Shown here: positions 8,594 through 17,114 of the stretch, piece by piece
Layout of the letters: every line of letters begins with the position of its first letter
Numbering within the stretch: the first letter of the stretch is position 1
The notes under the pieces: model-generated
Told to the model about the DNA's origin: nothing
Seen by the model: only the letters and a program-made list of their open reading frames with translations
Database searches by the model: none
Made by a program: the position numbers and the translations under genes
NCBI GenBank assembly: GCA_014055525.1
Contig: WIAH01000005.1
Coordinates: 124,001 to 188,000 of the forward strand
Direction: 5' to 3'
Origin: Nitrospira sp. CR1.3
Lineage (GTDB): Bacteria; Nitrospirota; Nitrospiria; Nitrospirales; Nitrospiraceae
DNA: 64,000 nucleotides

Positions 8594-11280
8594 CCACAGG
8601 CTCCCCGATCCACCGTTTCCACCGCGCCGAACCAGGCATCTACGACCTGCTCCAGCTCACCTGCATCGAACGGCTTCAATAGGTAGGCCTGTGCCCCCAT
8701 GCCGATCGCCCGGATGGCGGAATCCTTTCCCCCGGAGGCGGTGACCATGACGATCGGAATCTGTTGATCCCTCTGCCTGATTCGCTTCAGCACCTCCATT
8801 CCGTCGATCGACGGAATGCCGATATCCAGAATCATCCCCGAAAAGCTCTGGTCGCGAACAGCTTCGACCGCCCGCAGTCCGTCGCTCTCCATCCGGACCT
8901 CATAGCCCTTGGCACGGAGGCGGTCCTCCAGCAACTGACGGATATCCGCATCGTCATCCACCACGAGGACCGGCGCGATCCGGTTGGCCGGTCCTCGTGA
9001 ACAGGCCTCCACCGGAGCCCGTAAAGGAAGGGTCACGGACAGTTCGGCTCCTCCCTCCTGTCCGGTCCGAGCCTCAATAGTTCCTCCGTGCAGATCGACC
9101 AAGGTGCGGACGATCGAAAGCCCCAGCCCCAATCCCTTGGTTCCTGTTCGAGCCTTCAGTTTGAAAAACGGATCGAAGACCTTGTCGCTGAACTCGGAAG
9201 GAATCCCAGGTCCCGTGTCGAGCACCGATATGCCGGCGGCGCGCTGGCTCTCCTGTTTCACGCTTACGGTGATCCGGCCGGATTCCGGCGTGAATTTCAC
9301 CGCGTTTTGGACAAGATTCGTGACAATCTGGAAGAGACGGTCCCGGTCCGCCCAGACGATCAGGGGCGTGGAAGGATACCGGGCTTCCAACTGCTGGTGT
9401 TTCGCCTGAGCCAGCGGGCGCAGTTGCTCGACGGCATCGGCGACGGCCTGCGCCAGATCGATTTCGGATGGAGCCAGCTCCAATCGCCCGGTTTGAATTC
9501 TCGTGCGATCCAGCAAGTCTTCGATCATGCGGATCAACCGCTCGGAATTCTCCAGCACGCGGGACAAATATCGCTGCTGTTTGACGTTCACCGGGCCGGT
9601 CAATCCGTCCAGCATGTTCTGAAGAAACCCCTTGATCGAAGTCAGCGGAGTCTTCAATTCGTGCGACACGTGGGACAGAAACTGCGACCGCAGGCGATCC
9701 GCCTGTTCCAGCTCGGCCGTGCGTTCCCGGACCTTGGCTTCCAAACCGACGTTGAGCTCCTCGATCTGCTGATAGGCGGCCGCATTGTCGAGCGCGCCGG
9801 CCACCTGATGCGCGAACGTCATCAGCAGCTCGAGATCTTCGAGAGTCAAACAATGCTCCTGCGCCCGATCCACCGTCAGGCTGCCGAGAACTCGGTCTTT
9901 CGTCTTCAAGGGCACGACCATGAACGCTTTGGCTCCGGTCAGCAACGCCAACTGCCTGGTCACGGGATGCAGACGATCCCACCAGGCGCGGATGTCGCCG
10001 ATCAGGAGCGGTTTCCCCTGCACTAACACCGTCCCCTCCGGGCAGTCCGGATCGGACAAAGGAATGACGCTGGATCGTGCAAAGGCCGCCACTTCCTCAG
10101 ACACTCCGACAAGTCTTGCATCTTTGACAGCCTGCTGTTGCGGATCGTAAAAGGAGATCATGGCCCGATCGAAGTGCAGATCCCTGGTCAAGGTTTCCAA
10201 CACCTGTTGCAACAAGGCCTCTCGATCAAGCATGGAACTGAACAAGAGGCCGGCACGGTGCAGGACCATGAGATGGTTGACCTTCCGCCGCAATTCGACC
10301 CTTGTCTGTTCCTGTTCCAGATAGGCTTCCCGCAGTTCTTCGTGGCGCGACTCAACGTCGGCGATCTGCTCTTTAATCAGCTTCTCCCGGCGCCGGCTTT
10401 CCCTGTGAAGCCGCCGGTTGATGAGTGTCCCGGACAGGAGAATCGGTACCAGCCCGGTCAGCACCGCCTCGCCCGCAGTCATCGCCGGAAAGAAAAGACG
10501 CACGGAGGCGGCCGTGATGACCCCGGAAGCCGCACCCCATACATGCCAGGCGATGTGACGGTCGGATTGCGGCTGCCATCGGACCTCCCATTCGCAATAA
10601 TCGTCGCCGCGCACGATGCAGGCCCGGTCGGTTACCGTGGAAGGAGGAAGCTGATGGAGCCTCAAGGGAACCATGGCGATCCGTCCCTTCGCCGACTCAC
10701 AGATCTGCGCCACGCAGGCTCTGCGATAGGGACCGAATTGCTCATACACTCGATCGGTCAGGCGCAGACGGAGCACCGCCGAGGATTCCGTGACATCGAT
10801 CACCGAACAGTCCAGGCCCTTGGCAAACTTCTGCGCATAGTAGGGATACATGCGGTGGACCTGCGAAAGACTGAACGGCCGGCCCAAAGCCTGGATCAGC
10901 GGCGAGATATGCTTCTCCCGCCCCACGTTCAGATAAAAGGCGGGATCTCCCGACAACTGCCGGCAGAATTCTCGAAGATATGACGTGAACTCATAGGAAT
11001 AGCTGTTCCAGACATTCTTCAATTGTTCGGGGGTGACATGGTGCGCGGGGTCACGCACCCGGTCGTTGAGAAGACGGCACAGTTCGGCGGTGGTCTTGGC
11101 GGCAGTTTCGGCGCCCTCTCTCCGGCCGAGCCATTCTTCCAGATATTCCACATTGTCACGGATGACGATGCCGCTCACATCCCGCACGCGTTCGCCGCGT
11201 CCATCGATGCCGAACGGCACGAACTGCATGAACCTCCGTTCGAGAATCGTCTGGTCCTGGGGAAAAAGCTCCTGCATCAT
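8590..11280 (-). CDS. Hybrid sensor histidine kinase with receiver domain
   Basis: This 896-residue protein has several domains in order. An N-terminal sensor of about 235 residues resembles V4R/heme-NO-binding-type domains (CIVRGDDYCEW). Next come a hydrophobic segment (about 243-290), a coiled coil, a GAF domain (about 345-500) and HisKA with the phospho-His in SHELKTPL (about residue 538). The ATPase domain has TGPGIPSEF and GLGLGLSIV. A C-terminal receiver has its phospho-Asp in MILDIGIPSIDG (about 817). No output domain is visible, so it may act through a phosphorelay. Translational overlap with the FadL-like gene suggests linked expression. Confidence 0.9.
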   Translation of the reverse strand: MMQELFPQDQTILERRFMQFVPFGIDGRGERVRDVSGIVIRDNVEYLEEWLGRREGAETAAKTTAELCRLLNDRVRDPAHHVTPEQLKNVWNSYSYEFTSYLREFCRQLSGDPAFYLNVGREKHISPLIQALGRPFSLSQVHRMYPYYAQKFAKGLDCSVIDVTESSAVLRLRLTDRVYEQFGPYRRACVAQICESAKGRIAMVPLRLHQLPPSTVTDRACIVRGDDYCEWEVRWQPQSDRHIAWHVWGAASGVITAASVRLFFPAMTAGEAVLTGLVPILLSGTLINRRLHRESRRREKLIKEQIADVESRHEELREAYLEQEQTRVELRRKVNHLMVLHRAGLLFSSMLDREALLQQVLETLTRDLHFDRAMISFYDPQQQAVKDARLVGVSEEVAAFARSSVIPLSDPDCPEGTVLVQGKPLLIGDIRAWWDRLHPVTRQLALLTGAKAFMVVPLKTKDRVLGSLTVDRAQEHCLTLEDLELLMTFAHQVAGALDNAAAYQQIEELNVGLEAKVRERTAELEQADRLRSQFLSHVSHELKTPLTSIKGFLQNMLDGLTGPVNVKQQRYLSRVLENSERLIRMIEDLLDRTRIQTGRLELAPSEIDLAQAVADAVEQLRPLAQAKHQQLEARYPSTPLIVWADRDRLFQIVTNLVQNAVKFTPESGRITVSVKQESQRAAGISVLDTGPGIPSEFSDKVFDPFFKLKARTGTKGLGLGLSIVRTLVDLHGGTIEARTGQEGGAELSVTLPLRAPVEACSRGPANRIAPVLVVDDDADIRQLLEDRLRAKGYEVRMESDGLRAVEAVRDQSFSGMILDIGIPSIDGMEVLKRIRQRDQQIPIVMVTASGGKDSAIRAIGMGAQAYLLKPFDAGELEQVVDAWFGAVETVDRGACG

Positions 11281-11634
11281 GGTAATACTTCTGATTCCTA
11301 CTTCCTGTTTCTAGGCATTCTGCCCCGCCCATTCACTTCAGAACAGAGCCCTTTCTCTCTATGGAACTAGAGCCGTTTGGCCGGGTCGACGTGATCCAAT
11401 GAGCATGATGCCGAGTTGCCATTCCGTGATTGCGCCGTGAGCGGAGAAGGCAAATGACATACCGCCATCCGAGGCGTCCTCTGAGATTGAAGAAACCGCG
11501 TGAATGTTGGTGTAACCAGACCTCAGGAAGGCTGGAAGAAACGACTCATCAAACAAACAAGTATTGGATGGGATACAAGTTGAAGAAAAAAAGATACGGG
11601 AGAGTGGCTTCGCGAGACGGCAGGAACAGCCTAC
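11281..11634. other. Gene-free stretch
   Basis: About 350 bp upstream of the sensor kinase. Short open frames exist on both strands, but none has a convincing start, composition or family resemblance. The kinase promoter presumably lies here; I see no clear -35/-10 pair. Confidence 0.4.
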
Positions 11635-11943
11635 TTATTTTTTTATGGATCTTTTCAATCGGCGCTCCACACTCTGCACTTTGCTTGAGAGCCGACCTGA
11701 ATGCCCTTTGCGAAAATCAATTTTGATCGAACAGGAAATCCGGTTGCAATCCTGTTTCATTCGCGCGTAACACTTCTTCACCACCGCCATCACCTCGTCC
11801 CAGTCGCCCTCCAGCACGGTCCCCATGGGATTGAGCCGATAGGCCACGCCGCTCTTGTCGATAATATCGAGCGAGCGGGCCACATATTTCCCGACACTCT
11901 CGCCCTTTCCCAACGGAGACATGCTGAATTCCAGCAAAATCAT
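11635..11943 (-). CDS. MTH1187 / UPF0045 family thiamine-binding-type protein
   Basis: This 102-residue protein starts MILLEFSMSPLGKGESVGKY and contains the YRLNPMGTVLEGDWDEVM block typical of UPF0045, small tetrameric proteins some of which bind thiamine or its precursors. The C-terminus is strongly basic. It lies 17 bp downstream of the siroheme synthase gene on the same strand, so the two are likely co-transcribed. The physiological ligand is unknown. Confidence 0.8.
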   Translation of the reverse strand: MILLEFSMSPLGKGESVGKYVARSLDIIDKSGVAYRLNPMGTVLEGDWDEVMAVVKKCYARMKQDCNRISCSIKIDFRKGHSGRLSSKVQSVERRLKRSIKK

Positions 11944-11960
11944 CGCGTCATGCTCCTTGA

Positions 11961-12614
11961 TTACGACTGTGCAGTGCTGCCCGCTTTCTCCCCGGCCCGT
12001 TGCTCAACCCAGACTTTCGGATACTGGACCTTTCCCAACAATCGGAATCCGTCAAGGGCCTCGCGTAGGAGCGTCCTGCGTTTCTCCACATCCGGCTCCG
12101 CCGCCTTCGCCTGCTCGCGCAACTGTCCCAGCCACTCCACGAACAAAGCGAACTCGCCGTCGAGAATCCGCTCCAGATCTTCCTTCATGAACCCCGACAA
12201 GGCCGGAGCGACCCCGCTCGTGCTGATGGCCACCCGGACATGTCCCGTCTCGACAACGGCCGGCATGATCACGTTGGAAGCCTCCGGCTGGTCGACGGAC
12301 CACAACAGAAACTTCTTTTCCCTGGCCTTGGCCAAGAGCGAACGTGAAAAATCACGGTCACCGCGAACCAGATTCAGCACCAGGACCGCGCTTTCCAGAT
12401 CTGCCTCGCGGAAATGCCGTCCGCGATGCAGCACCTTGGCCGCAGCGGCCAACTGCTTCAAGTTATCGTGCAATGTCGGAGCCACCACAATCACTTTGGC
12501 GCCGGCATCCAACAAGCGTTGCGTCTTTTCCGCCGCCTCCTCGTCCCCCCCGAGGACCAACACGGGGTAGCCTCTGACATCGAGAGACAAGGGAAAACCA
12601 GGGTTCGCCGCCAT
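11961..12614 (-). CDS. Precorrin-2 dehydrogenase / sirohydrochlorin ferrochelatase (siroheme synthase N-domain)
   Basis: This 217-residue protein matches the CysG N-terminal/Met8p family. It has an NAD-binding Rossmann segment (VLVLGGDEEAAEKTQRL), then VDQPEASNVIMPAVV and TSGVAPALSGFMKEDLE. It oxidises precorrin-2 and may insert iron to form siroheme for sulfite or nitrite reductases. The start at 12614 is chosen for its clear GGAGGA site; a longer frame lacks one. There is no methyltransferase domain, so SUMT would be encoded elsewhere. Confidence 0.87.
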   Translation of the reverse strand: MAANPGFPLSLDVRGYPVLVLGGDEEAAEKTQRLLDAGAKVIVVAPTLHDNLKQLAAAAKVLHRGRHFREADLESAVLVLNLVRGDRDFSRSLLAKAREKKFLLWSVDQPEASNVIMPAVVETGHVRVAISTSGVAPALSGFMKEDLERILDGEFALFVEWLGQLREQAKAAEPDVEKRRTLLREALDGFRLLGKVQYPKVWVEQRAGEKAGSTAQS

Positions 12615-12738
12615 GTGTATTCCTCCAATATGGACAGAGCAGCATAATACAACAGACTCTTTTCCACCGTAAACCTGCCCTCCCCTTTTTCCACCCGGCT
12701 CGGTATAATGCGCCCCGCGCACGATCAGGCACGCGGCA

Positions 12739-12806
12739 GGCTAAGGTTGAGGCTGAGGTTACAACAAGGATTTCGCTCGACCTTAACCTGAACCTCAACC
12801 TCGATC
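12739..12806. repeat. AAGGTTGAGG-type inverted repeat, copy 1
   Basis: Arms ggctaaggttgaggctga (left) and ccttaacctgaacctcaacc (right) form a purine/pyrimidine inverted repeat. It sits in the divergent region between the siroheme gene and the CcmI-like gene. Related copies occur at 19962-20038 and 21567-21596. Confidence 0.65.
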
Positions 12807-12823
12807 TCGGGGGGAGATGGTCT

Positions 12824-13276
12824 ATGGCAGGATTCACAGCCAAATCGATCGGCATGGCAGGCAGCATCATTGGCCTCGCCGCTATCGCGGCCTGGCTCGG
12901 CCTTGCCCACAGTTGCGATCCTCAGACAGGTGAAGCAGTGATCGCCGGACGAGTGGTCATCGCTCCGGACCTGGCCAATCAAGTGCGGTCGACCGATGTG
13001 CTCTTTGTCATTGTGCGTCGACCAGGAGGGACTCCGAGACCGGTCGCCGCGAAACGGATCGAGCGCCCGGCGTTTCCCGTCGCGTTCGAGATCACGAATG
13101 CCGATGTCATGGTGCAGGGATCCGAACTACGGGGAATGGTGGATGTGATCGCCAGGCTGGACCGGGATGGTCAGGCGGGCCCGGCGCAGCCGGGCGACAT
13201 CGAAGGCCGCTACGCGAAGAACCCGACGCTCCCGGGCGGCCGCGATTTGGAGATTACGTTGGATAAGGTGCATTGA
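12824..13276 (+). CDS. Orphan CcmI/CycH C-terminal-like periplasmic domain
   Basis: This 150-residue protein has an N-terminal hydrophobic segment (about residues 10-29, ending in HSC, possibly a lipobox-like signal). A single domain follows, matching the C-terminal part of cytochrome c biogenesis protein CcmI: VIAPDLANQVRSTDVLFVIV, a GGTPRPVAAKRI strand and PGDIEG. CcmI normally has TPR repeats before this domain; they are absent. A role in apocytochrome handling is inference. The start follows GGGGGAGATGGTCT. Confidence 0.6.
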   Translation: MAGFTAKSIGMAGSIIGLAAIAAWLGLAHSCDPQTGEAVIAGRVVIAPDLANQVRSTDVLFVIVRRPGGTPRPVAAKRIERPAFPVAFEITNADVMVQGSELRGMVDVIARLDRDGQAGPAQPGDIEGRYAKNPTLPGGRDLEITLDKVH

Positions 13277-13324
13277 GACGATAGTGCTGAGTCCTAAAAC
13301 CCTCAGCACTCATGTCGCAGCACT

Positions 13325-13870
13325 TCATGGCCCTGAGGGGTCGGCATCCAACTCCATATTCCAGTAAAGGTAGTCCCGCCAGCTTTCCGGCGTATTTCTG
13401 ATTCCAATGGTAATCGTGACGATGGGACTCCAGCGCGGCTTCACCGGCCGCTTCGTCAACCGCATGCCCGCTTCATCCGGCGTGCGGCCGCTCTTCCGGT
13501 TGTTGCAACGCCAGCAGGCCGTGACGATATTCTCCCAGGTCTTCCGCCCGCCCTTGGCGATAGGCACGACGTGGTCGAACGTCAATTCCTCGGTCCTGTA
13601 CTTGGTCCGGCAATATTGGCAGGTGTAGCCGTCTCTGGTGAAGATATTGATGCGGGAGAACTTGACCGCCCGATGGCTGTCTTTCAGCCGGACCAGCTTG
13701 AGCAGGCGCATGACCGACGGCAGCTTGAACGAGATCGACACGCCGTGGACTTCGCGGTCGTACACTTCAAGAACTTCGACTTTTCCTTGCCAGAGGAGCG
13801 CGATCGCTTTTTGCCAATGGACGACACGCAGGGGTTCATAGGTAGAGTTGAGCAGGAGGGTCATTTCCAT
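13325..13870 (-). CDS. HNH endonuclease family protein
   Basis: This 181-residue protein has an HNH core around DHVVPIAKGGRKTWENIV, with two CxxC zinc pairs (CQYC and CWRC) bracketing it. The N-terminal TLLLNSTYEPLRVVHWQKAI is typical of the common stand-alone chromosomal HNH proteins, whose role is not established. No intein, intron or phage context surrounds it. Confidence 0.85.
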   Translation of the reverse strand: MEMTLLLNSTYEPLRVVHWQKAIALLWQGKVEVLEVYDREVHGVSISFKLPSVMRLLKLVRLKDSHRAVKFSRINIFTRDGYTCQYCRTKYRTEELTFDHVVPIAKGGRKTWENIVTACWRCNNRKSGRTPDEAGMRLTKRPVKPRWSPIVTITIGIRNTPESWRDYLYWNMELDADPSGP

Positions 13871-14031
13871 TCGGAAACCTCATTCCCAACCGAGGCTCCT
13901 TCTCTGAGAGGGCCTTCTATCGGTCTGGGTACGCTCCGCTATTTCTATGCCATAAGGCGCGCCGTAAATCAAGCTGCGCGCGGTTCTCAGATGGTTCGGC
14001 CGATTCCGTCCCGTCGAAGAAAGCAGGATCG

Positions 14032-14364
14032 ATGTCGGCCTTCGTAACGGTGGCGACGGTCGATCAGATTCCGCCTGGAACAGGCCGAACCGTGGAGGTT
14101 CACGGTGTCTGGATCGCGCTGTTCAACGTGGGCGGCGTCTATTATGCGGTGGACAACACCTGCCCCCACGCGGGAGGTCCGCTCGGTGAAGGACACCTGA
14201 CCGATGAGGTCGTTGAATGTCCCTGGCACGGGTGGTCGTTCAATGTGCGGACCGGAGAACGGTCCGGCAATCCCAACATCACCGTCGCCTGTTGTCCGGT
14301 GAAGGTAGAGGGCAACGAGGTGCAGGTGGCGTTGCCGCCTGAACTCGAGAGGTATCGTTCATAA
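14032..14364 (+). CDS. Rieske [2Fe-2S] protein (NirD/ferredoxin type)
   Basis: This 110-residue soluble protein has both Rieske cluster motifs: CPHAGGPL (CxH) and CPWHGWSF (CxxH). Length and layout match small Rieske ferredoxins and assimilatory nitrite reductase small subunits. No large reductase subunit is adjacent, so its partner is unknown. There is no signal peptide, implying a cytoplasmic electron-transfer role. Confidence 0.88.
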   Translation: MSAFVTVATVDQIPPGTGRTVEVHGVWIALFNVGGVYYAVDNTCPHAGGPLGEGHLTDEVVECPWHGWSFNVRTGERSGNPNITVACCPVKVEGNEVQVALPPELERYRS

Positions 14365-14373
14365 ATCGGGGGG

Positions 14374-14859
14374 CTATGTCGCGCCGGGAAACTGTGGAAC
14401 CGCCGGGCCTGCCGGCGCGACCGGATCCGGCTCCTTCGGCGTCACGCCGTCGGCCGGCAACGACGCCGCATTGATTTTCTTCAACGACAAATTGGCGTGC
14501 CAGATAAACTCGCGCTCGAACCACTGCCCTCCGACCCCCTGATCGCGGAGTTGCACACGAATTTCATAGAGGTCCCCGTCGACCTGCTTGACCCGCCACT
14601 CGCCGAGCCTGGCGTTCAGGCCGCGCTCCTTCATCGACCGCACATGGTCTGTCATGGCCTGCAGGATCGTCGGATAGCCCAGCGCCCGGTGAGTCTGGAC
14701 CAGCGCCAGCGCATCGGCGCCCCGCCGGTCGAGCATCGGGTTGATCGTCGGAGGCTTGGTCCAGACGAGATAGACCACGCCCAACAGCAGGACTACGACG
14801 ACGGCGTAGTGAATGCTCTTGACCATGGAGGTTGGCATCTTAGAAAGCGCGTGCGTCAT
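14374..14859 (-). CDS. Membrane-anchored hypothetical protein
   Basis: This protein has up to 161 residues. One N-terminal transmembrane helix (SIHYAVVVVLLLGVVYLVW) is followed by a soluble domain containing WRVKQVDGDLYEIRVQLRDQG and a Pro-rich tail. The ATG at 14826 (MVKSIHYAV) is an equally good start. I do not recognise a family. Its last codons coincide with a sequence resembling the intergenic repeat described elsewhere. Confidence 0.6.
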   Translation of the reverse strand: MTHALSKMPTSMVKSIHYAVVVVLLLGVVYLVWTKPPTINPMLDRRGADALALVQTHRALGYPTILQAMTDHVRSMKERGLNARLGEWRVKQVDGDLYEIRVQLRDQGVGGQWFEREFIWHANLSLKKINAASLPADGVTPKEPDPVAPAGPAVPQFPGAT

Positions 14860-15040
14860 TCGTCAATGGCCATGCATCAACTACAGAATCAACGATCCTG
14901 CTCTTATCTCGGTTGACGTATGACGATTGGCGGCTACCCGGCCGTCACACGATGTCGCATGCCGGCTTGTGCCGCGAAAACCCAGTATGTTAGAAGAATG
15001 ACCCGGGCAACGACACGAAACATGAGGCAAACGAGTATCC

Positions 15041-15484
15041 ATGAAGTTCTTTCTCTACGGCGATAATCTCAATCCGGCCCAACTCAAACGGCGGGCTCCG
15101 GAGCACCAATTCCTGATGCTGGCCACGCTCCCTGAGCACCAGATTCAATTCTGCCGGTGGTCGTCGCAATGGCGATGCGGACTGGCCAGTGTGGTACCTT
15201 CGCCGGGAGAGCAAGTTTGGGGCGCAGTGTTCGAGGTCACAGACGAAGATCTCAAGCTGTTGGATCAGTTCGAGGACGACGTGCCGCAGGGCGCCTATCG
15301 CCACGTTCAGGTGACGGTGCTCAGCGAGGCGGGAGAAAAGATCCTCGTGACCACCTACGCCACTACACCGATCGGAAAATTCAAACCCAAGGACCATTAT
15401 CTCGATTGGGTCATCAAGGGTCTCAAGCATTGGAAGTTCCCGGAAGCATGCATCGAAGAGTGGCAGTCGTACCGACCCAAATAA
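15041..15484 (+). CDS. Gamma-glutamylcyclotransferase-like protein
   Basis: This 147-residue protein has the GGCT/AIG2-type fold. The N-terminal substrate loop reads LYGDNLNPAQL where YGSN is usual, and LLDQFEDDVPQGAYRHV carries the acidic region with the family's catalytic Glu. Such proteins cleave gamma-glutamyl peptides or act on related amides; the true substrate is unknown. Confidence 0.7.
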   Translation: MKFFLYGDNLNPAQLKRRAPEHQFLMLATLPEHQIQFCRWSSQWRCGLASVVPSPGEQVWGAVFEVTDEDLKLLDQFEDDVPQGAYRHVQVTVLSEAGEKILVTTYATTPIGKFKPKDHYLDWVIKGLKHWKFPEACIEEWQSYRPK

Positions 15485-15499
15485 CGGAGATCAGAGAGC

Positions 15500-15596
15500 G
15501 TATGGCTAATGGCCTATGGCACAAGCGAAATGGAGGGGTAAATGCTTCCATCCGATCACGTGCTATAAGACATACGCTATAAGCTATTTGGCACTT
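15500..15596. repeat. Imperfect intergenic inverted repeat
   Basis: The segment gcgtatggctaatggcctat near 15499-15518 and its approximate reverse complement near 15571-15593 (gctataagacatacgctata) can fold into a long imperfect hairpin ahead of the ferredoxin gene. No function is assigned. Confidence 0.4.
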
Positions 15597-15614
15597 ACCG
15601 AAGAAGGAGACCGC

Positions 15615-15941
15615 ATGCCGAAGCCGAAATATCACATCGTCGTCTGCACCAATGCCCGGCCACCCGGTCATCCCAAACCGTCATGCGGGAACCAGGGTTC
15701 GGCCCAATTGCTCATGGCCTTCAATATGGGGCTGATGCAGCGTGGCGTGATGCCGGGGGAAGTGCTCGTCACCGGTTCATCCTGTCTCGGCCCCTGCGAA
15801 CAGGGACCGACCGTCGTCGTGTATCCGGAGGGAACTTGGTACTCCAAAGTCACGGAAGCGGACGTGGCAACGATCCTCGACGACCACATCAAGGGCGGCA
15901 AGCCGGCAGAGAAGCTGAATCCGGACGCCGTCTGGAAATAA
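15615..15941 (+). CDS. Thioredoxin-like [2Fe-2S] ferredoxin
   Basis: This 108-residue protein has four cysteines in the thioredoxin-fold ferredoxin arrangement: CTNARPPGHPKPSCG near the N-terminus and CLGPCEQGPTVVVYPEG in the middle. These belong to the (2Fe-2S) ferredoxin-domain family related to NuoE. The ATG at 15615 is preceded by AAGGAG. It is probably a soluble electron carrier with no obvious partner nearby. Confidence 0.87.
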   Translation: MPKPKYHIVVCTNARPPGHPKPSCGNQGSAQLLMAFNMGLMQRGVMPGEVLVTGSSCLGPCEQGPTVVVYPEGTWYSKVTEADVATILDDHIKGGKPAEKLNPDAVWK

Positions 15942-15976
15942 CTATTGAAGAAAGAATTGAATCAATCCTTCTGTTG

Positions 15977-16098
15977 AGGATGCTCAAAATGGTCTTGTAG
16001 CGAGGCCGCAGCAAGCGAAGTCCCGAATCGTACGTTTCTCGGTACGTTGAGGGTCTGAGCGATGCGAGAACGAAGCTACAAGCCATTTTCAGCATCCT
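15977..16098. repeat. Large 122-bp imperfect palindrome, copy A
   Basis: The outer arms AGGATGCT/AGCATCCT continue through AAAATGG/CCATTTT and TTGTAGC/GCTACAA, with a central part containing GAGGCCGCAGCAAGCGAAG and GGTACGTTGAGGGTCTGAGC. A related element lies at 60182-60307. From memory, similar palindromes are scattered through Nitrospira genomes, but this was not checked. Confidence 0.75.
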
Positions 16099-16106
16099 TT
16101 ACCGAT

Positions 16107-16619
16107 ATGAGTAGCCAAGCCGCCGATGAACATAAAGCCCACGCCCCTCGGAAGGTCGGCTGCATGGTCATCACTTGTAGCGACACCCGCACCAGAGAAA
16201 CCGACACCAGCGGGTACCGCATCATGCATATGCTCAAGGATGCCGGCCATTCCGTCGTCGACTATTACATCGTCAAGGACGAGCCGGCCAAGATCAAAGC
16301 CAAGATCAAGGCAGGTATCGCGAACAAGAGGATTCAAGCCATCATCATCAACGGCGGGACAGGGATTTCCCGAAGAGATTCGACGTTCGAGGCTGTGAAT
16401 GCCATGCTGGAGAAACGGCTCGATGGATTCGGAGAGGTGTTCCGCTACCTGACCTATCAGGAGATCGGCTCACCGGCCATCATGAGCCGAGCAACGGCCG
16501 GCATCATCAAAGGGCGCGTCCTCTTCTCAACTCCCGGTTCAGAAAACGCCGTCCGTCTCGCGATGGAAAAACTCATCCTCCCCGAACTCGGCCACCTGGT
16601 CAAAGAACTCACCAAATAG
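16107..16619 (+). CDS. moaB: MoaB/Mog family molybdenum cofactor protein
   Basis: This 170-residue protein matches the MoaB/Mog family that adenylylates molybdopterin before metal insertion. GCMVITCSDTR, the INGGTGISRRDSTFEAV nucleotide/pterin-binding block and SRATAGIIKGRVLFSTPGS are all present. The start at 16107 avoids running into the upstream palindrome. Molybdoenzymes are expected in such organisms; a sulfite-oxidase-type protein is encoded at 34.5 kb. Confidence 0.88.
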   Translation: MSSQAADEHKAHAPRKVGCMVITCSDTRTRETDTSGYRIMHMLKDAGHSVVDYYIVKDEPAKIKAKIKAGIANKRIQAIIINGGTGISRRDSTFEAVNAMLEKRLDGFGEVFRYLTYQEIGSPAIMSRATAGIIKGRVLFSTPGSENAVRLAMEKLILPELGHLVKELTK

Positions 16620-16628
16620 CATGAGCAG

Positions 16629-17066
16629 TCAGTCCTGACCGATCTTCGGTTCGGAGTAATCCATCGCCGGACTGATGTTCGACTGCGCGTAGCGCTTGTA
16701 GAACAACAGTAGGTCCCGTACCGACACGACGCCGATAATTTCTCCGCCGCGCGTCACGCCGAGATGGCGCACGCCGAGGTCGCCCATCATGTCCTGGGCG
16801 TCATCAACGGTCCGGCTCCCTTCGATCGTGCAAATGGGGGTGGTCATGATTTTCTCGACTGTCAGCTTGCCGAGCGGCTTGCCGCTGGAGACGGCACGCC
16901 TGACGATGTCGGTGTCGGTCACGATGCCGACCAGCTTCTTCCCCTTTTTGATGAACAACGACCCCACTCGCGCCGTCTTCATCATCTTGGCCGCACTCAT
17001 TACCGACGTCCCGGGACCGACAGACTTCGGCTGTTTCGTCATAATGCGCCCCACCGTGTTCGGCAT
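16629..17066 (-). CDS. CBS-domain-pair protein
   Basis: This 145-residue protein consists of two CBS motifs: VGRIMTKQPKSVGPGTSV with GIVTDTDIVRR, then VEKIMTTPICTIEGSRTV with GVVSVRDLLLFY. Such stand-alone pairs bind adenine nucleotides and act as energy or ionic sensors; the partner is unknown. The ATG at 17066 follows a GGAGGGGGAG site. It is convergent with moaB. Confidence 0.88.
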   Translation of the reverse strand: MPNTVGRIMTKQPKSVGPGTSVMSAAKMMKTARVGSLFIKKGKKLVGIVTDTDIVRRAVSSGKPLGKLTVEKIMTTPICTIEGSRTVDDAQDMMGDLGVRHLGVTRGGEIIGVVSVRDLLLFYKRYAQSNISPAMDYSEPKIGQD

Positions 17067-17114
17067 GCTCCCCCTCCCCTTGTCACGCCTTGCGCGCGCC
17101 AGCAATCGTTTTGT

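Noticed and set aside
11430-11726. 98-codon open frame upstream of the thiamine-binding-type gene
   Set aside because: Very Arg/Lys-rich, no ribosome-binding site, no family resemblance, and overlaps the end of a supported gene on the other strand.
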